From assembly GCA_016218805.1 (NCBI GenBank), contig JACRCW010000169.1, forward strand, positions 1 to 64,000: DNA of 64,000 nucleotides, in the 5' to 3' direction. The position numbers and the translations under genes are program-made. Every line of letters starts with the position of its first letter. The stretch's first letter is position 1. The notes beneath the pieces are model-generated. The model had not been told where the DNA came from. It made no database searches and was given only the letters and a program-made list of their open reading frames with translations. This DNA is from Deltaproteobacteria bacterium (GTDB taxonomy: Bacteria; Myxococcota; JACRCW01). Below, one piece after another: positions 38,725 to 47,913 of the stretch.

Positions 38725-39543
38725 TCACGGGCGGCGGCGCGGCTTGAGCCACTGCGCCACCGCCGTGGCAAGGGCCGCCGTGTCCCGACGGGCGGAGGCG
38801 GCAGCCAGGCGGGCCAGCGGTGTGCCGCGCGCGACCTCCGCCAGGATGGGTGCCGCCGCCTGCGCGTCCAACGTGCGCCCCAGGGCGTCCTGCACGGTCC
38901 GCAGCGCGTGCAGGTCGTCGTCGGAAAGGGGGCGCCAGCCCAGCGTGTGGGCAGCCTCCAGCGCGTACCGCAGGCGCTTGAAGCGGATGCGCAGGCGGTG
39001 CAGCGCGGCCAGGTCCCGGTGGTGCGCGGCGCGCTGCGCGGCCCGGGTCACCTGTTCAGCCAGGCCGGCCAGGCGGCGGGGCCAGCGTTCACCCAGGCGG
39101 CCCTGTGACGCAGTGGCGAACCGCGCGAGCGCGCGCGTCAACCGCTGCGCGGGGCCGGTGCACCCGGCGGCCGCCGCGTGACGGGCCGCGCGCACCTTCC
39201 TCTGCAGGGCGGCCCGGGCCGGGGCCAGGCGCAGGGTCACGCGCGGCTGGGACTCCCGGGCCAGCCGGGTGAGGACGCCCAGGGCCACCTCGGCGTCGCG
39301 CGCACCCCCAAGCGTACGCCGCAGCTCGCGCAAGCGGCGCTGCGCGGCGCGCGCCTGGCGCCGGGTGCCGCGTGGCCGAAGCAGCTCCACCAACGCCTCC
39401 AGCCGCCGGGTGGCCACGCGCGCGTCGTGGACGGCCTCTTCGCCGCCCGTCTGCAGCGTGCCCACGGCGTGCTGCAGCGCGGCTTCCGCGTCAGTCCAGG
39501 CGGCCAGAGGCACGGGCGGGCGGGGCGTGGGACGGCGCACCAT
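38725..39543 (-). CDS. CHAD domain protein
   Basis: A protein of 272 residues. VHDARVATRRLEALVELL and LHRLRIRFKRLRYALEAAH are the paired histidine-arginine helices of the CHAD domain, which forms a positively charged channel that binds inorganic polyphosphate. The protein is extremely rich in Arg and Ala, as usual for the family. There is no CYTH domain. It is divergent from purU. A role at polyphosphate granules is inferred from family knowledge. Confidence 0.85.
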   Translation of the reverse strand: MVRRPTPRPPVPLAAWTDAEAALQHAVGTLQTGGEEAVHDARVATRRLEALVELLRPRGTRRQARAAQRRLRELRRTLGGARDAEVALGVLTRLARESQPRVTLRLAPARAALQRKVRAARHAAAAGCTGPAQRLTRALARFATASQGRLGERWPRRLAGLAEQVTRAAQRAAHHRDLAALHRLRIRFKRLRYALEAAHTLGWRPLSDDDLHALRTVQDALGRTLDAQAAAPILAEVARGTPLARLAAASARRDTAALATAVAQWLKPRRRP

Positions 39544-39627
39544 GGCCGCAAACTAGCGCCCCTTTGGCCCTGCGCCAGTTCCCGGTCGCGTGGACAGCCC
39601 CCGCCGGTCGTGCGTTAAGGGAACGTC

Positions 39628-40485
39628 ATGACCGCCGCCTCCGCCACCGCCCTCATCAGCTGCCCGGACCAGAAGGGCATCGTCGCCGAAATCGCCCTGT
39701 TCATCCGTGACCACGGCGGGAACATCCTGGACGCGGACCAGCATTCCGACGCGGCTGTGGGGCAGTTCTTCATGCGCGTGGTGTTTGACCTGGCCGGGAT
39801 GAGCCTGCCCGCCACCGCCCTGCAGGCGACGATGACGGAGGCCCTGCGCCGCTTCAGCGCGCGCGTGGAGGTCCGCCTGTCCACCGACGTCAAACGTGCG
39901 GCCATCCTGGTCAGCAAGCAGGACCACTGCTTCTATGACCTGCTGCTGCGCCACCGCGCGGGCGAGCTCAACTGCCAGATCCCGCTCATCATCTCCAACC
40001 ACCCGGACCTGGAGGAACCCGCGCGGCACTTCGGCATCCCCTACCTGCACGTCCCAGTTGCCAAGGACAACAAGACCGCCGCGGAAGACAGCATCCTGGC
40101 CGAACTCGCCCGGGCCGACGTCCACCTCGTCGTGCTTGCCCGCTACATGCAGATCCTGTCCTCGCGTTTCTGCGCGGCCTACCCGCACCGCATCATCAAC
40201 ATCCACCACAGCTTCCTGCCCGCATTTGTTGGCGCCAACCCGTACCGCCAGGCGTTTGACCGCGGGGTGAAGCTCATTGGCGCCACGTCCCACTACGTCA
40301 CGGACGTGCTGGATGACGGGCCCATCATTGACCAGCAGGTGGACCGCGTGACGCACCGGGACAGCGTTGAGGACCTGGTGCGCCACGGCAAAGACCTGGA
40401 GCGCGTGGTGCTGGGGCGCGCGGTGCGGCTGCACCTGGAAGACCGCGTGCTGGTCAGCGGGCGCAAGACCATCGTGTTTGCCTGA
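39628..40485 (+). CDS. purU: Formyltetrahydrofolate deformylase
   Basis: A protein of 285 residues. An N-terminal ACT domain (ISCPDQKGIVAEIALFIRDHGGNILDADQHSD, read in parts) is followed by a formyltransferase-fold catalytic domain with ILVSKQDHCFYDLL, VVLARYMQILS, INIHHSFLPAFVGANPY and IGATSHYVTDVLDDGPIIDQ. It hydrolyses 10-formyl-tetrahydrofolate to formate and tetrahydrofolate, supplying formate for purine synthesis and balancing one-carbon units. AAGGGAA lies just before the ATG. Its stop overlaps the tadA start by one base (TGATG). Confidence 0.95.
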   Translation: MTAASATALISCPDQKGIVAEIALFIRDHGGNILDADQHSDAAVGQFFMRVVFDLAGMSLPATALQATMTEALRRFSARVEVRLSTDVKRAAILVSKQDHCFYDLLLRHRAGELNCQIPLIISNHPDLEEPARHFGIPYLHVPVAKDNKTAAEDSILAELARADVHLVVLARYMQILSSRFCAAYPHRIINIHHSFLPAFVGANPYRQAFDRGVKLIGATSHYVTDVLDDGPIIDQQVDRVTHRDSVEDLVRHGKDLERVVLGRAVRLHLEDRVLVSGRKTIVFA

Positions 40486-40934
40486 TGGATGACCTTGCCG
40501 CCATGGCCCTGGCGCTCGCGGAGGCGCGCGCCGCCGCGGAGGCGGGGGACGTTCCCGTGGGGGCGGTGGTGCTGCACGGCGGGGAGATTGTCGGCCGCGG
40601 CCGCAACCGCCGCGAAGCCCTGCGCGACCCCACCTGGCACGCCGAGGTGGAGGCAATCCGCGCGGCGTCCTCCCGGCTGGGCCGCTGGCGGCTGACGGGG
40701 TGCACGCTGCTGGTCACGCTGGAACCCTGTCCCATGTGCGCCTACGCGCTGGTGCTGGCGCGGGTGGACCGCGTGGCGTGGGCGGCTACCGACCCGCGGT
40801 TTGGCGGCGCCGGCAGCCTGCACGCGCTGCTGCGGGACCCGCGCCACAATCACCGGCCCGCCGTCACCACGGGCCTGCTGGCGGAGGAGTGTTCGGACCT
40901 GCTCAAGGACTTCTTCCGCGCGCGGCGCGCTTAG
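40485..40934 (+). CDS. tadA: tRNA-specific adenosine deaminase
   Basis: A protein of 149 residues. HAEVEAI (His52, catalytic Glu54) and PCPMCAYAL (Cys82, Cys85) are the zinc site, and DPRFGGAGS and LLRDPRHNHRP are typical TadA segments. The enzyme converts A34 to inosine in tRNA-Arg(ACG). Translation is coupled to purU by a one-base overlap. Confidence 0.93.
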   Translation: MDDLAAMALALAEARAAAEAGDVPVGAVVLHGGEIVGRGRNRREALRDPTWHAEVEAIRAASSRLGRWRLTGCTLLVTLEPCPMCAYALVLARVDRVAWAATDPRFGGAGSLHALLRDPRHNHRPAVTTGLLAEECSDLLKDFFRARRA

Positions 40935-40941
40935 GGAACGG

Positions 40942-41700
40942 CTAAGGACGGCCCGAACAGCTTGGCTGGAAACCCGTGCCACAGCGCGCACCCTGCGGGG
41001 CGGAACCGCCTCCTCCGCTTCCCTCGCCACCACTCTCTTTGGCGGGGCGGCGCTCGGTGCGGCGGAAGAACTGCTCCGCCGCGTCACGCCCGCGCTCCGC
41101 GCGCAGCCCGCTGTACAGCCGGTCCATCAGCGCGCGCCACTCCGTCTCCGCGTGCTCCCGCGCAATGCGCTTGGCCTCCAACGTTGTGAGCGCCTTGCCG
41201 TATTCGGCCTGCGTGTTGGCCCAATCCGTCACCGCCGCCAGCCGCCGCGGCACCAGATTCACCACCAACGGGTCGTCGGACGGCAGGTGCGCCTTGAGGC
41301 GCTCGGCCAGCTGGGCGAAGCGCTTCTGCTGCTCACCCACCGGGGAGGCCGTGTAATACAGCGAACCCTCGGGAGGATGCGATTCCAAGGCGACTGCTTC
41401 TTCGCGTCCGGTATCCGCGCCGCAAGGACGCGGTCGCATTCCTCGGTGGTGCTGTCCAGGGGTGTCATCCGCTGCGTCGCGGTCCGCCATGGCCACGGTC
41501 GCGGGGTCTTCCGCGTCATCCGCGGCCGCCTGCGCATCCCGGATGCGCCGAAGGGCTGCCGCGCAGTCGCGCGCTTGGGTCTCCAAGCCTAGGCGCTTCA
41601 ACTGGCGCACGGAGGTGGTGAACTGCCGCAGCGGGGTGACGCCCACGCCTTCCTTGGGCAGCTGCACGGGGTTGTCCTTGGGTGGAGTGAGTGCGCAAAC
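40942..41700 (-). pseudogene. Decayed hypothetical gene
   Basis: A minus-strand frame is open, but its codon quality changes along its length. The 3-prime part (VVNLVPRRLAAVTDWANTQ, EWRALMDRLYSGLRAERG) and the 5-prime part (PLRQFTTSVRQLKRLG) have coding-like high GC at third positions. In between, at about 41385-41490, a different frame reads better (TPLDSTTEECDRVLAARIPDAK). This suggests two compensating frameshifts or fusion of remnants. I do not recognise the family. A short functional protein cannot be excluded. Confidence 0.4.
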
Positions 41701-41730
41701 ACCTCCGCCAGGCCCGCGGGGGAAATGAAG

Positions 41731-41945
41731 TGGCCGCGGAATGCGCAATTGGCAGGCACTTCGAAAGTTCCGTGGCACCGGGATCCGGAATTCCGCGCGC
41801 ACTGCGCGTGTTCAGGGCCCCCCGGATCCCGAATTCCGCGCCCACCGGGCGTGTTCAGTGCCACCCGGATCCCGAATTCCCGGGGGTACTCGCAGCTTCC
41901 GTGGCACGCCATTCCGGGAATCCGTGCGCACTCCTGCGTTGCGGC
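41731..41945. repeat. Array of about five 43-bp tandem repeats
   Basis: Units start at 41774, 41817, 41860 and 41903, each exactly 43 bases, with a weaker unit at 41731. The best pair shares CCGGATCCCGAATTCC, and the units at 41774 and 41817 also share GCGTGTTCAG at the same place. Each unit has an imperfect palindrome around GGGATCCxGAATTCC. Since 43 is not a multiple of three, the array is not a protein repeat. It lies between a decayed gene and the NACHT module. Confidence 0.8.
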
Positions 41946-42150
41946 GGGCCCGCGGGGGCTCCGCCAGGGACAGCGGCGCGTTGGCTGCGCGCAAGCTGGC
42001 AGCCCGGACATTGACTCCGTGCGCATCACGTTCCCGGCCCAACGCACAAGGACAGGGTGCGCCATAGGACCTCTCCGCCGGCGGCTGGGTCCCGTGCTTC
42101 CTACTTCCGAGGTGATGACGTAATACCGGCGCCAGGGTGGCGACCACGAC
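41946..42150. other. Leader region of the NACHT module
   Basis: No gene is seen in these 205 bp. They run from the end of the 43-bp repeats to the first gene of the P-loop/NACHT pair and should hold its promoter. A TTGACT at about 42011 is present, but I find no well-placed -10 element. Confidence 0.3.
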
Positions 42151-43467
42151 ATGGCGAGTATTCCAGACTGGCGGAGTGCGTTCCCGTGGCTGCGGCCTGA
42201 CCGGCCGCCGGCAGACATGCGGCTGTATGTGGAACCCAAGTACCGGGCGGCGGAAAGTGCTTTGAAGCGGGTCCAGCGTGACCCTGGTGGATTTGCCAAG
42301 GTCCTCCTGGTGGGTCCGAGGGGCGGCGGCAAGAGCACCGAGTTGCGCAGGATCAGCCAACTTGCCAAAGACGACGCTATCGTCGTGGAGATAGACCTCG
42401 ACGCGTCCGGGGTCTCCGCGGCCAGCGTCTCGGCGTTCGACCTCCTGTATGTCACTTCGGCGGCACTGTTGCGGCACACCGCGGAGGGAACCGCTGAGAC
42501 ACTGTTCAAGGAACTCGCTGAAGCCTACGCCGGCAAGGAGGCGAAAAAGACCCTGGGGCCGCTCGCCGAGACACTCGCCGGTATTGCGACGTTTGCAACG
42601 GCGGCTACCGCCGTAGCGGCTGGCTCCGGACTCCTGGCGGGCGCGGCACCCCTCATCGGTGCGGCGAGCGCCACCACGGCGGGCGCACTCCGCCTTCTTG
42701 CCAGACCCACCGGCGTGATTGCCGAAACGTCGCCCCAGGGCTCGGCACTGATGAGGGTGAGCACCAAGATCACGCGGGAGGTTCGGTCGCAGTCCGACAA
42801 GCCGATTCTCGTGCTGCTTGACGGCCTGGAGAAGATGAATGGCGAAGCGGCGGAACGCTTCCGACAGATGTTTGTCCAGACTCGCCTGCTCGCCGATCCA
42901 ACGTGGTCCGCGGTCATCGCCGCACCGCCGTGCACGTTGACCGAAACCGCCTCCGCACTCGCATTCGTGCCCGTCACCGTCTGGGGTTTCGGGCCCGACG
43001 ATGGCGCGCGCGTGGTGCGGGCGCTTCAGCTGCGCCTGCAAGCCGCGGGTCTCGACATTCCGCGCGATGTTGAAACCGGCGTGCTGGAGTACATCGCCCA
43101 GATGAGCGGCGGCGTGCCGAACCACGCCATCAAACTGATGCAGGAGGCGGTTGCGGCCGCTGAGGGGAAGCCGCGGATGGGGCTCTCCATGGCGCAAGAA
43201 GCCGTCAGGTGGTTGGCCCAACAACTCGCACAGGGTCTGACAGGCGAGGACTTGGACGCGCTTGCGGCCGTTGACGAAGAACATCACCTGCGCGGGGACC
43301 GCGCCTCGGCGTTGTTCGCTGACGGCAGAGTGATTGCGCAGCCGCCTTCGGACGAATCGGACGCACCCGAATTCGTGGTCCACCCCGTGCTCCAGCGCAC
43401 CGTCAAAGTGCATGGGACGCGCCGGGCAGCGCGCGATGTCCCCGAAACCGAGCCAGCCGAGGAATGA
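42151..43467 (+). CDS. P-loop ATPase, first gene of a NACHT conflict module
   Basis: A protein of 438 residues. Walker A is GPRGGGKS (55-62) within KVLLVGPRGGGKSTELRRIS, and Walker B is ILVLLDGLEK near 219. Between them, residues 139-183 are strongly hydrophobic and Ala/Gly-rich, which could insert in a membrane. The C-terminal 100 residues look like a winged-helix-type region (LTGEDLDALAAV). The F/GxRGxGKSTELRRL style of P-loop belongs, as I recall, to ATPases encoded beside NLR-like partners in bacterial conflict systems. Its stop overlaps the NACHT gene by 4 bases. TCG-rich codon use differs from the host genes. Confidence 0.7.
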   Translation: MASIPDWRSAFPWLRPDRPPADMRLYVEPKYRAAESALKRVQRDPGGFAKVLLVGPRGGGKSTELRRISQLAKDDAIVVEIDLDASGVSAASVSAFDLLYVTSAALLRHTAEGTAETLFKELAEAYAGKEAKKTLGPLAETLAGIATFATAATAVAAGSGLLAGAAPLIGAASATTAGALRLLARPTGVIAETSPQGSALMRVSTKITREVRSQSDKPILVLLDGLEKMNGEAAERFRQMFVQTRLLADPTWSAVIAAPPCTLTETASALAFVPVTVWGFGPDDGARVVRALQLRLQAAGLDIPRDVETGVLEYIAQMSGGVPNHAIKLMQEAVAAAEGKPRMGLSMAQEAVRWLAQQLAQGLTGEDLDALAAVDEEHHLRGDRASALFADGRVIAQPPSDESDAPEFVVHPVLQRTVKVHGTRRAARDVPETEPAEE

Positions 43468-45860
43468 CCCGCTACCGCGATGCCGTGACTGCCGCCTTGC
43501 GGCACCCGCTGGTCGGGCAACCCGGCGTCTTCCTGCTCATCGTACCGTCCCGGGAGCACAAGGAAATCGGCGCCGAGGTAGCGCGGGTCCTGCCGACCGA
43601 ACGAATCTCCCCACTGGTGCCGGGCGCAGCCGCCGCGGACGACAAGCAACCGTGGATCATCCTTGGGCTCCCCCGCGATTCCGCGACGCGAAAAACGGCG
43701 CTGCAGGAACTCAATGGGCGGCGCGACCGGTTGGCAGCCGCCAACCGGCAGCTGGTGCTCCTCGTGACTCGGGCGGAGTTGAAGGACGTCCAAAGATACG
43801 CGGGCGATCTGTATTCGCGCGTGCGCTTCAACGCGGTTATTCCGTTTGAGCCGGACCCCACGGTGGGTGTCGCGGAAGCGCGATCCCAGCTTGGTGAGTG
43901 GTACCACCGCCGCTACGGCAAGCTGGACCTGCGCGGACTCGTGCGCGACAGCACCGAAGACATCGGGTGGGGAATCGAGAGCATCTACCAGGAACTGCGG
44001 GCAATGCCGGCTGACCTGTCCGGCGAATTCGATGCCCGTTTCGACCGGGGTGGACGCCTGCGCATGTCGTTTGAGCTGGGCGTTGGCGTGCCGTTGGTAC
44101 GCCTTGTGGCGGCACCCGACCATGTCGTGGTGGTGCTGGCGCACCCGGGGTCCGGCAAGACCTTCTTCTTGCGCTGGCTGGCCCTGCGCGCTGCCCGGGA
44201 GCCGACGCTCGGGATGAGCACCCCGCTACCCCTGCTGTTCCCGCTGGCCGCGTTTGGGGGAGCGGCCAGCGTGGACGAAATCGTGGCGATCATGGTGGAC
44301 ACGCTGCTGGAGGACTGCGCCCCGGCAGCGCACGTGCTGGGCGCGGCGCTGCGCAACGGTGATGCGCTCTTGTTGCTGGATGGGTTGGACGAGGTGGGGG
44401 AGGAAGCGCTGCGTGTCCAGGTCGCGGCCCGGGTGGTGGAATTCCATTCGCGTTACCCGTCGTGCCGTTTGGTGGTGACCAGTCGGCTGGCGGGCTATCC
44501 CGAAGCGCCGCTGCCGTTTCCGGCCTGCACCATCGCGCCCCTGGATCGGAATGCCATCAAGGCGTTCCTGGTCCAGTGGTGTGAACTGTACGCGGTGGAT
44601 CTGCACGGGGAAACAGCCCGTGACCGGGGGCGCCAGGACGGCGCGCGACTTGCCCAGGACGTCCTTGGCAACCCGCAGCTCACCGAGCTCGCGGGTAATC
44701 CCCTCCTGCTCACGGTGCTGGCGATCGTGCATCGGACGGGGGTTCGCCTCCCGGATCACCGCGTTGAACTGTACTCGCACGCCACGCGCGTGCTGGTGGA
44801 ACGCTGGAACCGTGCCCGCAGCCTGGGCGGCGACACCCATGCACGGCCCCTGACCAGTGCCGATGCAGCCAGGCTGCTGGGTCCGCTGGCGTTGCGGGCC
44901 GTCCGGCGTGCGTCGCGTGGAACCGTTCCGGAAGCCGAGTTGCGCGAGAGCCTCGAACGCGAGCTCTCAGATCGCGCCATCAAGGGTCTTGCGTCCGTGG
45001 ACGAGGCCATTGACCTGTTCAAGCGTGCGCTGGGGTTGCTCGTGGAGGTTGCGCCCGGCCTGTACGGCTTCATGCACCTGACGCTCGCGGAGTACCTGGC
45101 GGCGTGGGAATTGGTACGCACCGGGGAACTGGAGAAGTTGGTGGACCGGCCCACGGAGGCATTCCTGCCCGAGTGGCGCGAAACGCTGTTACTTGCCCTC
45201 GGCGAGCTTGGTGTGAATCGCGGCGAGGATGCGCGGTTGGCGGCCGCCATCCGCGCATTGTTGCGCAGCGCAAGGCGGCGGCGCGGACGTCCTTCGGTGG
45301 GGGTGCCGTCGTTGTTGGCGGGGCTGCTCGCGGACGACCCCGGGCTGACTCTCACGGTGGCGCAGAACATCGCAGACGAGTTGATTCCTCGGTGGTGGTT
45401 CAAACGCGACTACGGTGAAAAACGGCTCGGAGATTTTCTGGCGGAGGCGCTGAACCTGGCTTCCCGAATCGGCGCCGGTCGGTATGCATCCCTGGTCGTG
45501 GAGCGCCTTGAGAAGCACATCAACACGCTGCCCGCGCACATGCAGGTACCGCAGAATGCCGAACGGGTGCTGCGTGTGCTTCTGGTCTGCGGTGCCGGGC
45601 CACCGGCCGTGATGGCGCTGTTGGCGCGGTTGCCGAACGGGCTCTTCGTTTGGTGGCGAGGGGATGGCGAAGAGTTCACGCTCTCGCCAACCATTTCCAC
45701 GCTGGTTCGAGAGGGGGCGGTCCGACTGGAGGCGCACAGGGAGGACAAGACGACCACATCGGTTGAGTTCCTCGGCATGACCGGCGATCGGGGGCGATTT
45801 CGCACGGAGGGCCGCTTGGTGTATGCGCGCATCGCTGAGGTTCCCGGAAAGCGCGGATGA
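43464..45860 (+). CDS. NACHT-domain STAND ATPase (bNACHT-like)
   Basis: A protein of 798 residues. Residues 1-160 form a small alpha-beta domain (LNGRRDRLAAANRQLVLLVT) of a type seen in NLR-like conflict proteins. The NACHT module has Walker A AHPGSGKT (226-233), LLLLDGLDEV (302-311) and the sensor-like VVTSRLAGY. GNPLLLTVLAIVH and FMHLTLAEYLAAWEL (536-550) are the conserved NACHT-associated winged-helix segments. The last 250 residues are a helical, probably sensing, region. Bacterial NACHT proteins act in anti-phage defence by oligomerising on recognition. It overlaps the P-loop ATPase gene by 4 bases; the pair is one unit. Confidence 0.8.
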   Translation: MTRYRDAVTAALRHPLVGQPGVFLLIVPSREHKEIGAEVARVLPTERISPLVPGAAAADDKQPWIILGLPRDSATRKTALQELNGRRDRLAAANRQLVLLVTRAELKDVQRYAGDLYSRVRFNAVIPFEPDPTVGVAEARSQLGEWYHRRYGKLDLRGLVRDSTEDIGWGIESIYQELRAMPADLSGEFDARFDRGGRLRMSFELGVGVPLVRLVAAPDHVVVVLAHPGSGKTFFLRWLALRAAREPTLGMSTPLPLLFPLAAFGGAASVDEIVAIMVDTLLEDCAPAAHVLGAALRNGDALLLLDGLDEVGEEALRVQVAARVVEFHSRYPSCRLVVTSRLAGYPEAPLPFPACTIAPLDRNAIKAFLVQWCELYAVDLHGETARDRGRQDGARLAQDVLGNPQLTELAGNPLLLTVLAIVHRTGVRLPDHRVELYSHATRVLVERWNRARSLGGDTHARPLTSADAARLLGPLALRAVRRASRGTVPEAELRESLERELSDRAIKGLASVDEAIDLFKRALGLLVEVAPGLYGFMHLTLAEYLAAWELVRTGELEKLVDRPTEAFLPEWRETLLLALGELGVNRGEDARLAAAIRALLRSARRRRGRPSVGVPSLLAGLLADDPGLTLTVAQNIADELIPRWWFKRDYGEKRLGDFLAEALNLASRIGAGRYASLVVERLEKHINTLPAHMQVPQNAERVLRVLLVCGAGPPAVMALLARLPNGLFVWWRGDGEEFTLSPTISTLVREGAVRLEAHREDKTTTSVEFLGMTGDRGRFRTEGRLVYARIAEVPGKRG

Positions 45861-45982
45861 CGAGCCCGCGCATTCCTCGTGGAGTCAGGCCGCTGGTGTC
45901 CGTGGGGGTGGTTCAGGCCACCAGTCAGCTGCGCGCTGCGCCTCTCCGCCATGTGCCCGGGACGCAAACCCGGCCAGGTCCC

Positions 45983-47470
45983 TCAGGTCTCATGCTCACT
46001 GACGGGCTGCAGCAGGTCCTCCAGCCGGCGCTGCCGGTGCAACGTGCGCAGCGCCTCCACCACGGCGGGGTCCACCCGTCCCTTCTCCAGCCGAGCCAGC
46101 ACCGCAAACGCGCTCTCCAGGCCGGTGGCCACGCGGTAGGGCCGCGTGGAGGTGATGGCATCCGTCACGTCCGCCACGGCGACAATGCGCGCCTCCAGCG
46201 GGATCTGCGTGCCCTTGAGCCCGTCCGGGTAGCCGCTGCCGTCCAGGCGCTCGTGGTGGGCGCGGATGATGGGCACCACGCAGCGGAACTGGTCCACGTC
46301 ACGCAGCAGCTCATCCCCCAGCGTGGTGTGCGTCTTGATGACCTCAAACTCGTCCGGGGTCAGCAGGTCCGGCTTGAGCAGCACCGAGTCACGCACGCCG
46401 ATCTTCCCGATGTCATGCAGCAGCGCGCCCACGCGGACCATCTCCTTCTTCTCCGCGGGCAGGCGCAGTTCCTCCGCCAGGCGCACGCTGATGGCGGCCA
46501 CGCGGTCCGTGTGACCGGCCGTGTACCCATCCCGCGCTTCCAGCGCGCGCACCATGGCGTTGAGCACCTTGACCTGCTGCTCCTCCTGCGTGCGCCGCGC
46601 CACCGCCAGCTTGCGGTTGGTGGACACCAGGTCCCCGGTCACGCGCCGCAGGTCATGCACCAGCAGGCGCCCGTGCAGCGCGCGCTCCATCCGGTCCGCC
46701 ACCTCCTGCAACCCCGGCAGCGGGACGCCCATGAAGTCCACCGCGCCCGCGCCCAGCGCGGCCGTCGCCGCCGTCCACGTGGGCTCGGGGTCCACCACAA
46801 TCACCGGGAGTGACTCATCCAGCGTGCGCGCCAGGTGGACAATGAGCGTGGTGTCCATCCCGCCCTGCGCCTGCACTACCACCAGGTCAAACGCCCGGTT
46901 GGTCATCAGCGCCTGCGCGGCCCCCAGCCCAGCTTCGGAGGTGATCTCGTAGCGCCGCAGTTCACAGGCCTCGCGCAACACGTCAGACGCGGAGGCGTGC
47001 ACGCCCACAAACAGCGCGCGTGGCGGACGCGCCTCCGGCGCCCGCGCGGACTTGAGCGTGTCCAGCTCCACGCGCAGCAGCGCCTCCGCGCGAACGCGCT
47101 CCACCACCGAGAGCACCACCTGCCGCAGCTCCATGGGCCGCAGGGGCTTGGAGAAGAAGCGGTGCAGCTCCCCGGTGTTCACCGCCTCCACCGCCTTGCT
47201 GAACTCTGTGGACGCCGTCATCAGCATCCGCGCGGCCGCCGGGTGCCGGCTCTTGGCGCGCGCCAGCACCTGCGTCCCGCTGACAAATGGCATCATCTCA
47301 TCAACAAGGATGGCCACCGGGTGCAGCCCTTCCAGCAACTCCAGCGCGCGCTTCCCATCCGACGCAGCGTGCACGTTGAAGTCCCGCCGGAACGTCTTGC
47401 ACAACAGGTCCAGAAACGCCTGGTCATCGTCCGCGATGAGAAAGTCTCCGCTGGCGTTTGACTCGGGCAC
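45983..47470 (-). CDS. Response regulator with HD-GYP phosphodiesterase domain
   Basis: A protein of 495 residues. Receiver domain 1 has the acidic pair (FLIADDDQAF), the phosphoacceptor Asp57 (ILVDEMM) and Lys108 (FFSKP). A second receiver-like domain (about 151-265) lacks the phosphoacceptor (VVVQAQGG). A coiled coil then leads to HD-GYP with HTDRVA, HDIGK (352-356) and HHERLDGSGYPDGL (405-418), complete for c-di-GMP hydrolysis. GTG at 47470 has GGGGGAG close upstream; an ATG at 47521 is a longer option. It is the last gene after the MglA-like and PilZ genes. Confidence 0.92.
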   Translation of the reverse strand: MPESNASGDFLIADDDQAFLDLLCKTFRRDFNVHAASDGKRALELLEGLHPVAILVDEMMPFVSGTQVLARAKSRHPAAARMLMTASTEFSKAVEAVNTGELHRFFSKPLRPMELRQVVLSVVERVRAEALLRVELDTLKSARAPEARPPRALFVGVHASASDVLREACELRRYEITSEAGLGAAQALMTNRAFDLVVVQAQGGMDTTLIVHLARTLDESLPVIVVDPEPTWTAATAALGAGAVDFMGVPLPGLQEVADRMERALHGRLLVHDLRRVTGDLVSTNRKLAVARRTQEEQQVKVLNAMVRALEARDGYTAGHTDRVAAISVRLAEELRLPAEKKEMVRVGALLHDIGKIGVRDSVLLKPDLLTPDEFEVIKTHTTLGDELLRDVDQFRCVVPIIRAHHERLDGSGYPDGLKGTQIPLEARIVAVADVTDAITSTRPYRVATGLESAFAVLARLEKGRVDPAVVEALRTLHRQRRLEDLLQPVSEHET

Positions 47471-47545
47471 GGCGCTCCCCCGGGCCCCTCCCCCGGAGGC
47501 GGCCGCGCCCCATCCTGCCACAAGGCCGGCCCCGCGGCAGTCCGC

Positions 47546-47902
47546 TCACCCCCGCCGGGCCGCCGCCCGCGCCACGAGGTCACGCAGGGCGGCGCGCGAA
47601 GGCTCCTCCATCTGCGTGAACGTGAGCGCCATGCCGGCGGCCGAACCCTCCGTGGCAACCGGCAGGCACCGCACCACCACCGCGGTGCCCTCCAGCAGCG
47701 TCCCGCCGTCCTCCAGCAGGATGCGGAACTGCACGCGCGTGCCCATGGGCCGCGGGCGGTCGGTGCGGAGGAACAGGCCGCCTTCGCTGACGTCAACGGT
47801 GTGCGCGTCCAACAGCGCATCCACAGAGGTGGCGCGGTACTGCACCATGACGGTCAGCGGGACGCGGACAAAACGGCGGCGGTTCTCTGGCGGGATGGTC
47901 AC
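47546..47902 (-). CDS. PilZ domain protein
   Basis: A protein of 118 residues. RRRFVRVPL carries the RxxxR c-di-GMP-binding arginines and DVSEGGLFLRT the D/NxSxxG motif, together the full PilZ signature. GTG at 47902 begins just before the domain. It lies 11 bp after the MglA-like gene and 75 bp before the HD-GYP gene, so one operon probably encodes a c-di-GMP receptor and a c-di-GMP phosphodiesterase. The partner is unknown. Confidence 0.9.
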   Translation of the reverse strand: MTIPPENRRRFVRVPLTVMVQYRATSVDALLDAHTVDVSEGGLFLRTDRPRPMGTRVQFRILLEDGGTLLEGTAVVVRCLPVATEGSAAGMALTFTQMEEPSRAALRDLVARAAARRG

Positions 47903-47913
47903 CTGGGCACCGC

